Of a DNA stretch of 64,000 nt, positions 9,004-16,638 are shown piece by piece. Source of the stretch: G965214625 sp965214625. GTDB taxonomy: Bacteria; Pseudomonadota; Gammaproteobacteria; Arenicellales; Poriferihabitantaceae. Location: the NCBI GenBank assembly GCA_965214625.1, contig OZ243962.1, forward strand, positions 1,240,001 to 1,304,000. Direction: 5' to 3'. Each line of letters opens with the position of its first letter. Position 1 is the stretch's first letter. The translations under genes and the position numbers were made by a program. The notes under the pieces were generated by a model. The model made no database searches. It was given only the letters and a program-made list of their open reading frames with translations, and was not told the DNA's origin.

Positions 9004-9951
9004 ATGAAGCCAAAAGCCGCTTCTTATTATAAACAAAACCGACTCAAGCAACTGCGCGCCTTTTGCCATGCGGCAACAACCGGCAGCATCTCCCGCGCCG
9101 CAGATCAGCTGTATCTGAGCCAACCGTCGGTCTCACTGCAAATCCAGGCATTGGAACGGGAACTCAACACGATGCTGTTTGAAAGACGGGGGCCTAAAAT
9201 CAGGCTCACACCGGATGGACAGGCTTTATTGGAAATTGCCCTGCCGATGGTCGAGGGCATGGATTCTTTAAGAGATACCTTCGCGGAACGCTGCAAGGAT
9301 CTCAACAGTGGTTTTCTGAACATCGCGGCCGGGGAATCGACCATGCTGTATCTCCTTCCTGACTATCTCAAGCGGTTCACTGACCGATACCCCGGCGTGC
9401 GTATTCGGCTGCACAATGTCACCGGCTCACAGGGCATGGCCATGTTGCGTGCAGACGAAGCGGATTTTGCCGTCGGCTCGCTGCAGGACATGCCCGATGA
9501 TCTCAGCTACCACCCTGTGATTGATTTCAACCCGGTATTGATTACACCGCTTCATCATCCCCTGGCGCGGCGACAGCAGATCACCTTGAAAGACATTGCC
9601 CAATATGATCTAATCCTGCCGCCGCGGTATCTGCACACTTGGGGCTTAATCAAATCGGTATTCCAGCAATACAACATTCAGTACAAGGTGATCCTGGAAG
9701 CGGGAGGTTGGGTCGTGATCAAAAAGTATGTCGAAACCGGCCTCGGTATCTCCATTGTCACTGATATCTGCCTGGAAAAAACAGATCAATTGGCTGCCAT
9801 CCCGGTCAAGGATTATTTTCCCATCAGAAGCTATGGCATTGTCATGCGGCGTGGAAAATTCATTCCCGTTCAGGCAAAACGATTTATCGAAATGCTGGCA
9901 CCGGACTATTTCCATCGTCCCAGCATCCCGTCAGACAACGGCTTAAGGTGA
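9004..9951 (+). CDS. LysR-family transcriptional regulator
   Basis: This 315-residue regulator has an N-terminal winged helix-turn-helix (LRAFCHAATTGSISRAADQLYLSQPSVSL and following, residues about 17-75) and a C-terminal type 2 periplasmic-binding-like effector domain. The preferred ATG is 9004, which leaves a short basic lead before the helix-turn-helix. An in-frame start at 8929 would add 25 unlike residues. The effector domain (DLILPPRYLHTWGLIKSV) and residues around GGWVVIKKYVETGLGISIV resemble CysB/Cbl-like members, but the target is unknown. The gene stands alone before nudJ, so context does not identify a regulon. Confidence 0.85.
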   Translation: MKPKAASYYKQNRLKQLRAFCHAATTGSISRAADQLYLSQPSVSLQIQALERELNTMLFERRGPKIRLTPDGQALLEIALPMVEGMDSLRDTFAERCKDLNSGFLNIAAGESTMLYLLPDYLKRFTDRYPGVRIRLHNVTGSQGMAMLRADEADFAVGSLQDMPDDLSYHPVIDFNPVLITPLHHPLARRQQITLKDIAQYDLILPPRYLHTWGLIKSVFQQYNIQYKVILEAGGWVVIKKYVETGLGISIVTDICLEKTDQLAAIPVKDYFPIRSYGIVMRRGKFIPVQAKRFIEMLAPDYFHRPSIPSDNGLR

Positions 9952-9961
9952 CAGTACGATC

Positions 9962-10411
9962 ATGACTGAACGGCGGTTGCCTCATGTGACAGTTGCCTCC
10001 ATTTCGCTCAGGGAGGGCCAATATCTCATGGTCAGGGAAATCAATGACGGCATGATGGTATATAACCAGCCTGCCGGCCATGTTGAACACGGCGAAACGT
10101 TGATCGACGCCGTAAAACGTGAGACGCTGGAAGAAACGGGATGGCGTTTTGAACCCCTTTACCTGAGTGGTATCTATCAATTTGTGGCCTCGAACAATGA
10201 AACCTATCTCCGGTTCACCTTTTATGGTGAATTGCACGAGCAATACCCGTTACATGCGCTCGACCCGGCCATCGAAGAAGTCGTCTGGATGGACCGCCTG
10301 TCGCTTCAAAGACACAAGGAACAACTGAGAAACCAGGCTGTCCTAAGATGTATTGATGACTATGAATCCGGACAGACCCTGCCGCTGAACCTTGTTCAAC
10401 AATTAAACTAA
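9962..10411 (+). CDS. nudJ: Phosphatase NudJ (Nudix hydrolase)
   Basis: This 149-residue protein carries a complete Nudix box, GHVEHGETLIDAVKRETLEE followed by TGW. The PHVTVA start and the YNQPAGHVE approach are as in E. coli NudJ, which removes phosphate from thiamine pyrophosphate precursors and nucleoside di- and triphosphates. It starts 10 bases after the LysR gene. As in many gammaproteobacteria, mnmA and purB follow downstream, here with one extra gene inserted. Confidence 0.88.
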   Translation: MTERRLPHVTVASISLREGQYLMVREINDGMMVYNQPAGHVEHGETLIDAVKRETLEETGWRFEPLYLSGIYQFVASNNETYLRFTFYGELHEQYPLHALDPAIEEVVWMDRLSLQRHKEQLRNQAVLRCIDDYESGQTLPLNLVQQLN

Positions 10412-10421
10412 ATCCGCCCCC

Positions 10422-11042
10422 ATGAAGAAGTTGTTCATTCTGTGTGCGCTGCTGCTTGTCTCAACCCACAGCCTGTCAGCCCATCAAATAAACCGTCCAT
10501 TCACTGACTCGACACGTCACAGTATCCCGGTGTGCAGTGACTTCGGATGCAAGAACCGATTGCGGGTCAATTTGTCCTCATCGGAATGGCAGCAAGTCTT
10601 CGGTTGGTTCCAGCCCGAGGCAAGCACACCCAAGCAGGAGCGGGAACAGATCAAGCGGGCCATCGGCTGGATGGAAGTGCTGGTCGGTCAACATACCCCT
10701 TCTCACAAGGATATTGCCTACAATTTGCCCCCGGATGCTGACATCGATCAACTTTTTCCCGGACAACAGGACTGCATCGACGAAGCAACCAACACGACCA
10801 CATATCTGCGGTATTTCGAAAAACACGGCCTGCTGAAATACCATACGGTCACCGAACAGGCGTACCGCAAGGGAATACTGAGCCAGCACTGGGCCGGCCA
10901 GATCATGGAACGGTCCAATGGGAAGCGTTGGGTGATCGATTCGTGGTTTTATCCCAACGGGTATCTGCCGGTCGTCCAGACGAGTGCCGACTGGGTGGCC
11001 TTCCCCTATGCACCGGCCATTGATCGGCAACTGTCCCGATGA
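10422..11042 (+). CDS. Secreted protein of unknown function with a transglutaminase-like Cys-His-Asp pattern
   Basis: This 206-residue protein begins with a clear signal peptide (MKKLFILCALLLVSTHSLSA), so the mature form is periplasmic or secreted. I do not recognise the family with certainty. Cys118 (QQDCIDEATNTTTYL), His156 (SQHWAGQI) and Asp173 (KRWVIDSWF) occur in the order and with the H-to-D spacing of transglutaminase-like or bacterial cysteine-protease folds. An Asn-Gly-Lys-Arg turn sits between the last two. It lies 10 bases after nudJ and about 70 bases before mnmA on the same strand, so it may be cotranscribed. The catalytic assignment is inference. Confidence 0.7.
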   Translation: MKKLFILCALLLVSTHSLSAHQINRPFTDSTRHSIPVCSDFGCKNRLRVNLSSSEWQQVFGWFQPEASTPKQEREQIKRAIGWMEVLVGQHTPSHKDIAYNLPPDADIDQLFPGQQDCIDEATNTTTYLRYFEKHGLLKYHTVTEQAYRKGILSQHWAGQIMERSNGKRWVIDSWFYPNGYLPVVQTSADWVAFPYAPAIDRQLSR

Positions 11043-11114
11043 CACCGCTCAGCACAGTCGACCATCATTGAACCGGATCGGGCACCGGGTAAATCGTCCA
11101 ACCGTTCCACACCA

Positions 11115-12188
11115 GTGAATCACATTATTGTCGGGATGTCCGGGGGGGTGGACTCCTCCATCGCCGCCGTCAGGCTGCTTGACCTGGGATATCAGGTGAG
11201 CGGCCTGTTCATGAAGAACTGGGAAGAAGATGACACGGAGACCTATTGTGCCGCTGCCGCAGATCTCGCTGACGCGCAACAGGTCTGCAAACAACTCGGG
11301 ATTGAACTGCACACCATCAATTTTTCCCATGAATACTGGGACCGTGTCTTTCAATGGTTTCTTGAAGAATATCGCAAAGGACGTACGCCCAATCCCGATG
11401 TGGTCTGTAACAAGGAAATCAAGTTCAAGGAATTCTTGAAATGGTCGCTGCATCTGGGTGCAGACGGTATCGCAACCGGACACTATGCCCGAATAAGGCA
11501 GCAACACGGCCACTACCTGCTGTGCAAGGGCCATGACGCCCAAAAGGACCAAAGCTATTTTCTGCATACCCTTGACCAGGAGGCCCTCCGTTACGCACAC
11601 TTCCCGATTGGCGAAAGGCACAAGGAACAGGTCAGGGACATCGCACGCAAGCAGGGGCTGTCAACCCACGACAAAAAGGACAGTACCGGGATCTGCTTTA
11701 TCGGAGAGCGTCGGTTCAGGGATTTTCTCAGCCGCTATTTGCCCGCCCGGCCAGGAAAAATAAAAACGCTCGAAGGAGAAACCGTGGGCGCACATCAAGG
11801 GGCCGCCTATTACACGATCGGTCAACGTCAGGGATTGGGTATTGGTGGCGACGGGGCACCTTGGTATGTTGTCCAAAAGGATATCAAGCAGAATCTGGTT
11901 TACGTGGTGCAGGGTCACGATCATCCTGCCCTCCTGAAAAAAATCGTGATTACTGAAGCATTGCATTGGGTGAGCGGGCAACCACCCCGGGTGCCGGTGC
12001 GCTGCAAAGCAAAGATCCGCTACCGTCAGAGTGAACAACCCTGCCTCATCACAACGACGCGCCCTGACTGCACACGGATTGAATTCGACCAGCCGCAGTG
12101 GGCCATCACACCGGGACAGTCGATCGTGTTTTATCAGCAGGATGTGTGCCTCGGCGGCGGCATTATCCGGTCAGCCCAGGCGCACTGA
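11115..12188 (+). CDS. mnmA: tRNA-specific 2-thiouridylase MnmA
   Basis: MnmA inserts sulfur at position 2 of uridine 34 in tRNAs for Glu, Gln and Lys. The 357-residue protein shows the PP-loop VGMSGGVDSSIAA. The first catalytic Cys is in TPNPDVVCNKEIKF and the second in STGICFIGERRF. The ATGHYARI and KDQSYFLHTL motifs are also present. The start is GTG at 11115, which gives the typical short lead before IIVGMSGG. It is followed about 90 bases later by purB, as in E. coli and relatives. Confidence 0.95.
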   Translation: MNHIIVGMSGGVDSSIAAVRLLDLGYQVSGLFMKNWEEDDTETYCAAAADLADAQQVCKQLGIELHTINFSHEYWDRVFQWFLEEYRKGRTPNPDVVCNKEIKFKEFLKWSLHLGADGIATGHYARIRQQHGHYLLCKGHDAQKDQSYFLHTLDQEALRYAHFPIGERHKEQVRDIARKQGLSTHDKKDSTGICFIGERRFRDFLSRYLPARPGKIKTLEGETVGAHQGAAYYTIGQRQGLGIGGDGAPWYVVQKDIKQNLVYVVQGHDHPALLKKIVITEALHWVSGQPPRVPVRCKAKIRYRQSEQPCLITTTRPDCTRIEFDQPQWAITPGQSIVFYQQDVCLGGGIIRSAQAH

Positions 12189-12278
12189 CCGGTGCGTGTG
12201 GCAAGGCGTCCCGCTCGCGCTCAATCGGGTTCGGATGTGATATGATCGGTGACCGGCGTTTTTACTAAATTGGTACTC

Positions 12279-13664
12279 GTGTCAGATCAACCGCCTGCTC
12301 TTGATGCCCTCACCGCGCTCTGCCCACTGGACGGCCGCTATCAAAGCGAGATGGTTGCATTACGTGGTTTCTTCAGTGAATACGGACTGATTCGCACCCG
12401 TGTGAAAATTGAAGTTGAATGGCTCATTCATCTTTCAAATGTCGCTCAGATTCCGGAAATCCCCCCCTTTTCACCCGATGGACTCGCGTTCCTTGAGGCA
12501 CTGACTGGGAACTTCTCGATCAATGATGCCCGACGAATAAAGGAGATCGAGAAAACAACCAATCATGACATCAAGGCGGTGGAGTATTTTCTGAAGGAGA
12601 CGATGAGTGGCCAGCCTGAATTGTGCAACATCACCGAGTTCATTCACTTTGCCTGTACCTCCGAGGACATCAACAACCTCTCCTACGCAATTTTACTGAA
12701 GGAGACCATTGCATCGGTGTTGCTGCCGCTGATGGAAACGTGTTGCCAAACCATTGGCAGCCTGTCCCGACAATATGCCCGACAACCCATGCTGTCCCGA
12801 ACGCATGGACAACCGGCCAGTCCAACGACCGTCGGAAAAGAGTTGGCCAATGTGGTCTGGCGACTCGAGCGGGCCCATCGGCAACTGGCACAGCAGACCC
12901 TGTTGGGGAAAATCAATGGGGCAGTCGGCAATTTCAACGCCCATTATGCGGCCTATCCTGAACTCAATTGGCCATCGATTGCCGAAACGTTCGTCGAACA
13001 CCTCGGACTGACCTATCAACCGATGACCACCCAGATCGAACCGCATGACTATCTCGCCGAGTTCTGTCACATATTGTGCCGGTTCAACACCATACTCATC
13101 GATTTCAACCGGGACGTCTGGGGTTATATTTCGTTGGACTATTTCAGGCAAAAAACGGTTTCGGGCGAAGTCGGTTCAAGTACCATGCCGCATAAGGTAA
13201 ATCCGATCGATTTTGAAAATGCAGAAGGCAATCTCGGTATGGCCATTGCGTTGCTCAACCATTTCGCCACCAAGCTTCCGCTCAGCCGCTGGCAAAGAGA
13301 TTTGACTGATTCCACCGTGTTGCGCAATCTTGGGGTCGGTATTGGTTACAGCACGCTGGCCATGCGTTCCACGCTCAAGGGTCTGGGCAAACTGGAGATC
13401 AATGCACAGCAATTGAATGACGATCTGAACAACAACTGGGAAGTGCTGGCCGAACCCATTCAAACCGTCATGCGACGATACGGAATACAACATCCCTATG
13501 AGAAACTCAAGGTGTTGACACGGGGACAGCAGGGGATCACTCAGCAGTCGCTGACACAGTTTGTCGAGCAACTGGAGATACCCGATGAGGCAAAACAGCA
13601 TCTGCTGTCCATCACACCGGAAAACTATCTTGGCAATGCCGTGGAAGCCGTTGTAAAACCCTGA
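12279..13664 (+). CDS. purB: Adenylosuccinate lyase PurB
   Basis: PurB acts twice in purine synthesis, cleaving SAICAR and adenylosuccinate to release fumarate. The protein matches the E. coli type closely: LCPLDGRYQSEM, IEKTTNHDIKAVEYFLKE, EFIHFACTSEDINNLSYA, LSRTHGQPASPTTVGKE, and the signature loop SSTMPHKVNPIDFEN. The GTG at 12279 gives 461 residues and fits family length; an upstream in-frame GTG at 12249 would add 10 unlike residues. The neighbours mnmA and an rRNA pseudouridine synthase are on the same strand. Confidence 0.95.
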   Translation: MSDQPPALDALTALCPLDGRYQSEMVALRGFFSEYGLIRTRVKIEVEWLIHLSNVAQIPEIPPFSPDGLAFLEALTGNFSINDARRIKEIEKTTNHDIKAVEYFLKETMSGQPELCNITEFIHFACTSEDINNLSYAILLKETIASVLLPLMETCCQTIGSLSRQYARQPMLSRTHGQPASPTTVGKELANVVWRLERAHRQLAQQTLLGKINGAVGNFNAHYAAYPELNWPSIAETFVEHLGLTYQPMTTQIEPHDYLAEFCHILCRFNTILIDFNRDVWGYISLDYFRQKTVSGEVGSSTMPHKVNPIDFENAEGNLGMAIALLNHFATKLPLSRWQRDLTDSTVLRNLGVGIGYSTLAMRSTLKGLGKLEINAQQLNDDLNNNWEVLAEPIQTVMRRYGIQHPYEKLKVLTRGQQGITQQSLTQFVEQLEIPDEAKQHLLSITPENYLGNAVEAVVKP

Positions 13665-13678
13665 TCAGCAGGCAATGC

Positions 13679-14419
13679 ATGTCCGGGCAAAGACCAAAGG
13701 AAACCGAACCGGTCCGGCTTTCCAAACTGATGTCCCAAAGGGGGATCTGCTCACGAAGAGAAGCGGATCAACTGATCCGGCAAGGTCGGGTTTATGTCGA
13801 CGGTCACCCGATGCGGGAACTGGGCATCAAGGTCTGCCCCGATCAACGAATCACGCTGTCTGAAAAAGCGATTGAGGCACAAAGGAAACGGGTGACCGTT
13901 CTGCTCAATAAGCCGATGAACTATGTTTCCGGAAGTCCGGAAAAACAGTATTCGGCGGCCGTCGAACTGATCAACAAAACCAACCGACAATTCAACCATG
14001 AAACGACGCCCAAACGCACCGGGCTGGCACCGGCCGGTCGATTGGACATTGATTCAACCGGGTTAATGGTCTTTACTCAGGACGGGCGCATTGCAAAACA
14101 GCTGATTGGACCCAACAGCCGTATCGAAAAGGAATATCGGGTGTGGGTCAGCGGAAAAATCACGACACAAAAGGTGGATCGGTTGTGCGGCGGGCTCAGT
14201 CTGGATGGCCGGCCACTGAAACCGGCCCAAGTGGCGCATCTCACCGGTTCACAACTCGGATTCATTCTCACCGAGGGCCGCAAGCGCCAAATTCGAAGAA
14301 TGTGCGCACTGGTTGAGTTATCGGTGACCCGACTGTTGCGAGTGCGCATCGGGCGAATCACACTGGGTAACCTCGAGGTTGGCAAGTGGCGTCTTTTGCG
14401 AGACGATGAAGTATTTTAG
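13679..14419 (+). CDS. RsuA/RluF-family pseudouridine synthase
   Basis: This 246-residue enzyme has an N-terminal S4 RNA-binding domain (RLSKLMSQRGICSRREADQL, residues about 13-60) and a pseudouridine synthase core. The catalytic Asp is in APAGRLDIDSTGLMVFTQDG, and the RKRQIRRMC motif lies near the end. Among the RsuA subgroup the layout best resembles RluF, which modifies 23S rRNA position 2604, but RluB or RluE-like activity cannot be excluded. It begins 14 bases after purB and ends just before pyrD. Confidence 0.85.
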   Translation: MSGQRPKETEPVRLSKLMSQRGICSRREADQLIRQGRVYVDGHPMRELGIKVCPDQRITLSEKAIEAQRKRVTVLLNKPMNYVSGSPEKQYSAAVELINKTNRQFNHETTPKRTGLAPAGRLDIDSTGLMVFTQDGRIAKQLIGPNSRIEKEYRVWVSGKITTQKVDRLCGGLSLDGRPLKPAQVAHLTGSQLGFILTEGRKRQIRRMCALVELSVTRLLRVRIGRITLGNLEVGKWRLLRDDEVF

Positions 14420-14461
14420 CCGGTGGCCACGACAAAACCGTCCGTAGCTTGCTCAACCTTG

Positions 14462-15514
14462 ATGTACTCACGCTTACTAAAACCCCTCCTGTTCCAACTG
14501 GATGCCGAAACGAGTCACGATGTCACCATGGCGGGATTGGCCATGATGTCAAAAAGTCGCCTCTGCTGCCGCTTGCTGGAATGGTTTCATTCAGACCGAA
14601 TCAAGCACCAGCCGGTCGATGTGATGGGCATCACGTTTCCCAATCCGCTCGGCCTTGCGGCCGGTCTGGACAAACAGGCAAATGCCTGCAATGCCCTGCA
14701 TGCCCTGGGCTTCGGGTGGCTGGAACTGGGCACGGTGACCCCCCGGCCCCAACCCGGCAACCACAAACCCAGATTGTTTCGCCTGGAACACCACCAGGCA
14801 ATCATCAACCGACTCGGTTTCAACAGTATCGGACTCGACCGGTTTGTCCTCAATTTGCGGACCGCCAACCCGGACATCGTCAAGGGCATCAATATCGGGA
14901 AAAATGCCACCACCCCGATGGCGCAGGCGATCGATGATTATCTCACCGGGCTACGGGCGGTGGCCGACTACGCCGACTATGTCACCATCAACATTTCCTC
15001 TCCCAATACGCCCAATCTGCGCGATTTCCAACATCAAGAACGACTTGAACCCTTATTGCGCGCCCTTGACCGGGAAAGGCGACGATTGTCAGACCAATTG
15101 GGAAAACCGATTCCGCTGGTGCTGAAAATTTCCCCCGACCTCGCTTTGTCGGCAATCGAAGAGATCACCTCACTCTTGCGCCGGCATGCAATCGATGGGG
15201 TCGCCGCGACGAATACCACGCTGAGCCGCAGTACCATCCCCGACAGCCCGCATCAATCCGAGCGCGGTGGGCTGAGCGGTCCGCCGATCCATCAGCAATC
15301 GTTGGAAGTCATTGCCGCCCTGCAGCAAAACCTTCAGGGCGAAGTGCCCATCATCGGTATCGGTGGAATTGACAGCCCCCGGTCTGCCCTCAATGCCCTC
15401 CAGGCAGGGGCCAGCCTGATCCAGATCTACAGCGGGCTGATCTACCACGGACCGGCGTTGATTTTTGCAATTTTGCGGGGGTTGACCGATCTTGGGGCTG
15501 ATGATTCAATTTAA
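14462..15514 (+). CDS. pyrD: Dihydroorotate dehydrogenase (quinone) PyrD
   Basis: This membrane-associated class 2 enzyme oxidises dihydroorotate to orotate and passes electrons to ubiquinone. The 350-residue protein starts MYSRLLKPLLFQLDAETSH, the N-terminal helix pair that binds membrane and quinone. It continues with NPLGLAAGLDKQ, GFGWLELGTVTPRPQPGN, INISSPNTPNLR (catalytic Ser), GVAATNTTLSR, GGLSGPPI and IGIGGIDS. The ATG at 14462 was chosen because it reproduces the family N-terminus; a GTG at 14423 is in frame upstream. The 3' end overlaps the next gene by 14 bases. Confidence 0.95.
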   Translation: MYSRLLKPLLFQLDAETSHDVTMAGLAMMSKSRLCCRLLEWFHSDRIKHQPVDVMGITFPNPLGLAAGLDKQANACNALHALGFGWLELGTVTPRPQPGNHKPRLFRLEHHQAIINRLGFNSIGLDRFVLNLRTANPDIVKGINIGKNATTPMAQAIDDYLTGLRAVADYADYVTINISSPNTPNLRDFQHQERLEPLLRALDRERRRLSDQLGKPIPLVLKISPDLALSAIEEITSLLRRHAIDGVAATNTTLSRSTIPDSPHQSERGGLSGPPIHQQSLEVIAALQQNLQGEVPIIGIGGIDSPRSALNALQAGASLIQIYSGLIYHGPALIFAILRGLTDLGADDSI

Positions 15515-16397
15515 TCAACGCTTTACCCCCCGATACGGTGTTTCTGAAAAGGTGGCACCAGGGATAAGGCGGGTGCTTGCTCACAATCCGGGACCATTTA
15601 CGTTTTACGGTACCTCGACCTATCTGGTCGGACACGATGAGGTGGCCGTCATTGACCCGGGACCACTGATACCGGAACATGTCGACAACATTGTCCGTGC
15701 CCTGGAGCCAAACGAAACCATTTCGCATATCCTGATCACGCATACCCACGCCGACCACTCTCCCGCCGCCACCCTGCTGCAACACCAAACCGGCGCACCC
15801 ACTTTTGCCTTTGGCTCCCATCCGTCCACTGCCTCCGCCTCCGACACACTCGAAGCGGGCGTGGACCGCCACTTTGTGCCCGATTTTTGCTTACGCGATG
15901 GCGAGCACCTTCAGGGGCCGGATTGGGAAATCGAAGCCGTGCACACCCCCGGCCACTGTTCAAATCATCTTTGTTTCGCCTACAAGAATCAAAACATCCT
16001 GTTTTGTGGTGATCATTTGATGGCGTGGTCGACCACGGTGATTCTCCCCCCTGACGGCAATATCAAACACTATCTTGCCAGTCTTGAAAAAGTCCAGCAG
16101 CGCCCGGAACGGGTCTACTGGCCGACCCATGGCCCGCCGATTACCAACCCCTTCGAGCTGGCCGGGCAGGTGATCGGCCATCGTCTCGCACGGATACAAC
16201 AGATACGGTCTTCAGTCGAGGCAGGATGCCAGGACATTGCCTCCCTGCGCACCGCACACTATCCGGATATTCGGCCCGAGTTATACAGGGCCGCTGAATT
16301 TTCGATACTCGGCGCCCTGGAATACCTCATTGAAGAAGGACACATTACCCGACACGGCACAACATCCCGATCGGCCACTTTTTCTCCCGTGCCTTGA
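15501..16397 (+). CDS. Metallo-beta-lactamase-fold hydrolase
   Basis: This 298-residue protein has the binuclear metal signature ITHTHADHSPAA (H-x-H-x-D-H) near residue 80. Further metal ligands lie in HTPGHCSNH and FCGDHLMAW, and a late WPTHGPPI supplies the last His. A C-terminal winged-helix-like segment (YRAAEFSILGALEYLIEEGHI) makes it similar to LACTB2/RNase-like or glyoxalase-II-like MBL proteins. The substrate is not known. The ATG at 15501 lies inside the pyrD end, suggesting coupled translation; a TTG three codons earlier is possible. Confidence 0.82.
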   Translation: MIQFNQRFTPRYGVSEKVAPGIRRVLAHNPGPFTFYGTSTYLVGHDEVAVIDPGPLIPEHVDNIVRALEPNETISHILITHTHADHSPAATLLQHQTGAPTFAFGSHPSTASASDTLEAGVDRHFVPDFCLRDGEHLQGPDWEIEAVHTPGHCSNHLCFAYKNQNILFCGDHLMAWSTTVILPPDGNIKHYLASLEKVQQRPERVYWPTHGPPITNPFELAGQVIGHRLARIQQIRSSVEAGCQDIASLRTAHYPDIRPELYRAAEFSILGALEYLIEEGHITRHGTTSRSATFSPVP

Positions 16398-16638
16398 ATG
16401 CGGTCTGCTTCGAAATGCTTTTTTTCGGTTTCGTCCCATCCACGATCATTGACAGCCCTGCCCTTGAGGCATCGATTTACACCCTCCAATGGCGTATGAT
16501 CAATCAGGTCGCGAGTCACTGACAGCGGTTTATCGAAATGACGGTCTATCGAAGCTATAATTGTGTCGCCGGAATAAAGAGCCGGCTTGAACAACGAAGG
16601 ATCCACACCCAACTGATCAATGGGGTGAAAAGGCCTTG
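16398..16638. other. Intergenic region upstream of the MscS-type channel
   Basis: A perfect TATAAT occurs at about 16556-16561, but I find no convincing -35 element 16-18 bases before it. Nothing else is recognisable here. A GGTGAAAAGG stretch at the end provides the ribosome site for the next gene. Confidence 0.35.
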
